Positions 63,001 to 64,000 of a stretch of DNA of 64,000 nucleotides are shown piece after piece. The translations under genes were made by a program, and so were the position numbers. Source of the stretch: Nissolia schottii. Its lineage: Eukaryota; Streptophyta; Magnoliopsida; Fabales; Fabaceae. The DNA lies in NCBI GenBank assembly GCA_003254905.1, contig QANU01098817.1, positions 1 through 64,000 of the forward strand. The letters run 5' to 3'. Numbering within the stretch: the stretch's first letter is position 1; each line of letters opens with the position of its first letter. The notes under the pieces are model-generated. The model saw only the letters and a program-made list of their open reading frames with translations. It was not told where the DNA came from and did no database searches.

Positions 63001-63344
63001 AAACATATCACAAGAAGGATATAACTTAGACTCCAAAGTGGGGTAAGAAGGGAAAAAATACAAAACATTTCAGATAAACTTCAGAATTAATTAATTAAAT
63101 TGCAGAACAAATGGAAGTATTGTAAGCAAACAACATTCATTTTGCAACACCGAAAGCTATTCCTTTTATTTACTATCCTTCTCATCTCCACTATAGAACA
63201 AAATACACTTCCATGTATAGGAGATGACAAATTTTCTTGTTACTGTAATTTAAATTCATGCATGTCCAAGACAATACCCAATCATCAGACCTGATCAGGT
63301 TCATCATTGTAGCATCTTCATCATCAACCTGAGCCCTTTGGTCA
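57014..63344 (-). CDS. RlmH-type SPOUT rRNA methyltransferase, 3' part (5' exons beyond window end)
   Basis: Family of the bacterial 23S rRNA pseudouridine-1915 N3-methyltransferase; the plant member (At5g10620-like) is thought to be organellar. Exons seen are 63278-63344, 61383-61460, 60007-60152 and 57014-57053, in phase, giving 110 codons with the stop. They read DQRAQVDDEDATMMNLIRSD, then VVMLDEHGQDIGSEEMAELV, then RLSFCIGGPYGHGRKMRERA (the SAM-binding knot loop GGPYG), IALLVLMEQLYRSWTILRGQ and a KYHH end, all typical of RlmH. The first exons (VGKKR... region) are not visible up to 64000. Introns of 2953, 1230 and 1817 bases are packed with mobile elements and a gene fragment. The stop codon lies at the presumed Helitron border. 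Confidence 0.9.
57060..58079. other. RlmH last-intron DNA with unexplained segments
   Basis: A moderately GC segment (57480-57770) reads partly open on the plus strand (SISTDLEHQQSNPNQAYLSP) and ends in CAG|GTAAGA, like a captured exon. I do not recognise it, and the frame closes just upstream. The rest is AT-rich with nothing seen. Confidence 0.3.
58080..58285 (-). pseudogene. STT3-like (oligosaccharyltransferase catalytic subunit) gene fragment
   Basis: Minus-strand frames give GLMFTVATLYSLLCFVVT and, after a frame change, ILTVLLFNSNATVIVYFFEK, then EVWDSGVGIVTALIAALVPC. These match in order the stretch of STT3 that I recall as GLM.TAALIYW.LRF followed by VCV.TAPFFASNTT...YFFGKE.WD.GAGL.AA. 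Only about 65 codons are present, shifted once, and the DNA is inside the last RlmH intron. A captured or processed fragment is likely. A short T-run beyond its 5' edge is not a tail. Confidence 0.6.
58690..59906. mobile_element. Inverted-repeat transposon (MULE- or hAT-like, non-autonomous) in the RlmH last intron
   Basis: Left GGTGCACCATTTAAACTTGG with GGAGCACCAAGT, and right (reverse-complemented) GGCACACCGGTTTAAACTTG with AGTGCACCAAGT, form about 50-base imperfect inverted repeats. The interior (1.1 kb) is GC-rich in places (59400-59810) with purine/pyrimidine-biased runs but has no recognisable transposase. No definite target duplication was found. Confidence 0.55.
60370..60770 (-). mobile_element. 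Solo-LTR-like fossil in an RlmH intron
   Basis: Read on the minus strand it has a TATA-like TCTGTTATATAGCAGAGAGT, a downstream T/C-rich stretch ending TTGCTTCTTTCAGTATATAC, and TG...CA-like edges, as in plant Copia LTRs. No partner repeat or coding part is seen. Confidence 0.4.
61510..61940. mobile_element. Possible LTR-like fossil beside RlmH exon 61383-61460
   Basis: A 430-base block with repeated TTAGGATTTGAATTATT phrases, then a GGCTATAAGTGAGACC stretch and TTCTATTATCATTATCATCC, unlike the surrounding intron. The pattern resembles an LTR with promoter and terminator parts. No second copy was found in the window. Confidence 0.3.
62506..62790 (-). mobile_element. L1-type LINE 3' end, minus strand, same family as 38650-39235
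   Basis: On the minus strand it reads FSDKHVLCDRIRYLSSVWCK and GFSLSDVLRGWKAFTPLL, then a 3' UTR with GAGGATCTTTTATCCTC and an A-tail (T-run at 62506-62514 on plus). Nucleotide similarity to the 38.6 kb copy is obvious across ATGTTTTGTG..AT.GGATTAG and TTGGAAAGCTTTACTCCATT. It is severely 5'-truncated. Confidence 0.75.
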
Positions 63345-64000
63345 CTACAAAGAAAACCAAAAACCCGCCATTTCCATTAGACAACAGATTCCAGCATGCA
63401 TAATACATATTCACAATGCACCTATGTAGCATAGACACTCACATGTACATGGGACATGAAGTAACATGGACACAAGGAACACAGTGAACTTTAAAAATTA
63501 TAGAACATTGACACAACATACATATAATATTAAAACTTTAAAGAGGAAGACTTCACATAAGTGCATCTCTACGTTGTTTTCTTATTTCATCATTACAAAT
63601 TGATTCAAAATTTGTGTTATTTCCTTTTTCAAATTTCAAATGAAATTATCTATATGTCCTATCATGTTGGAGTCAGAAAAAAATAATTTCAAAATTGAAT
63701 CATGTCATGGGTGTCTCAAGCAAGATCAGACACGAACACATTATCCAACGTCCAACAAGAGAGTCCATTCTCTCATGTCAAAATTTTACATAACCGTATT
63801 ATATGCTGTTAATGAGACCTTCTCATGTACCCCTACCTACAAAACATCATCATGTTGAATTTTAATAAGGTGTATCCGAAATTCATAGCAATGCACTCAC
63901 TAAATGCAAATTTGAAATTACATAGGCAAATTTAGAACTCCTATAAAAAAATGACACTGCTCAAACAAAAAGAACACATTGAATTCACCGCGCATTTCTA
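63345..64000. other. Intron or upstream DNA of the RlmH-type gene, no exon seen
   Basis: AT-rich sequence up to the window edge. I looked for the N-terminal RlmH exon (VGKKR..., VDEYIDKLK-type sequence) on the minus strand and did not find it. Confidence 0.5.

Noticed and set aside
1-64000. tRNA or rRNA genes
   Set aside because: I looked for GGTTCGAATCC-type T-loops and rRNA phrases on both strands and saw none with a matching acceptor stem. This was a scan by eye, so a missed tRNA is possible.
1-64000. A new multi-gene system or gene cluster
   Set aside because: All recognisable genes are unrelated eudicot housekeeping genes with separate promoters. Shared themes (organellar rRNA modification, chromatin) do not amount to a cluster.

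Overview
The window is plant nuclear DNA from a eudicot. The genes are split by AT-rich GT-AG introns, intergenic DNA is AT-rich, and introns are full of MITEs, LINE ends, a Helitron and LTR-like fossils. A legume is likely from the feel of the proteins and repeats, but I could not test that. No prokaryotic or viral cluster is present. Exon coordinates were read by eye from splice sites, reading phase and recalled family sequences. No search was run.

Layout, left to right. (1) 304-3710, plus: 3' half of PRMT5/SKB1, an arginine methyltransferase. (2) 5684-11980, minus: a complete seven-exon DUF1997 gene, convergent with PRMT5. (3) 14099-17576, minus: chloroplast RsmH/MraW-type rRNA methyltransferase (CMAL-like). 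(4) 21279-24877, plus: organellar, probably mitochondrial, ribosomal protein uL22, with nested transposons in intron 4. (5) 28850-31679, plus: a type-B heterotrimeric G-protein gamma subunit. (6) 32561-45419, minus: UBP26-type ubiquitin protease in 13 coding exons, with an 886-base N gap in intron 3. (7) 49384-52982, minus: Lunapark, which shapes ER three-way junctions. (8) 54800 to about 57017, plus: a decayed Helitron helicase. (9) 57014 to beyond the window end, minus: RlmH-type SPOUT rRNA methyltransferase with transposon-filled introns.

The genes are independent housekeeping loci, not an operon or a defence island. Themes recur: organellar translation (RsmH, uL22, RlmH) and chromatin control (PRMT5 on histone arginines, UBP26 on ubiquitinated H2B). 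From memory, the convergent PRMT5/DUF1997 pair and a nearby Lunapark gene resemble Arabidopsis At4g31120, At4g31115 and At4g31080, so this looks like an ancestral block expanded by transposons.

I found no convincing new multi-gene system. The points most worth checking are: Asp at the second catalytic Glu position of PRMT5; a frame-deciding 8-nt acceptor choice in the G-gamma gene; a Helitron end abutting the RlmH stop codon; an STT3-like gene fragment in an RlmH intron; a coding-like GC-rich cargo between inverted repeats in the uL22 intron; and several MITEs with clear ends.
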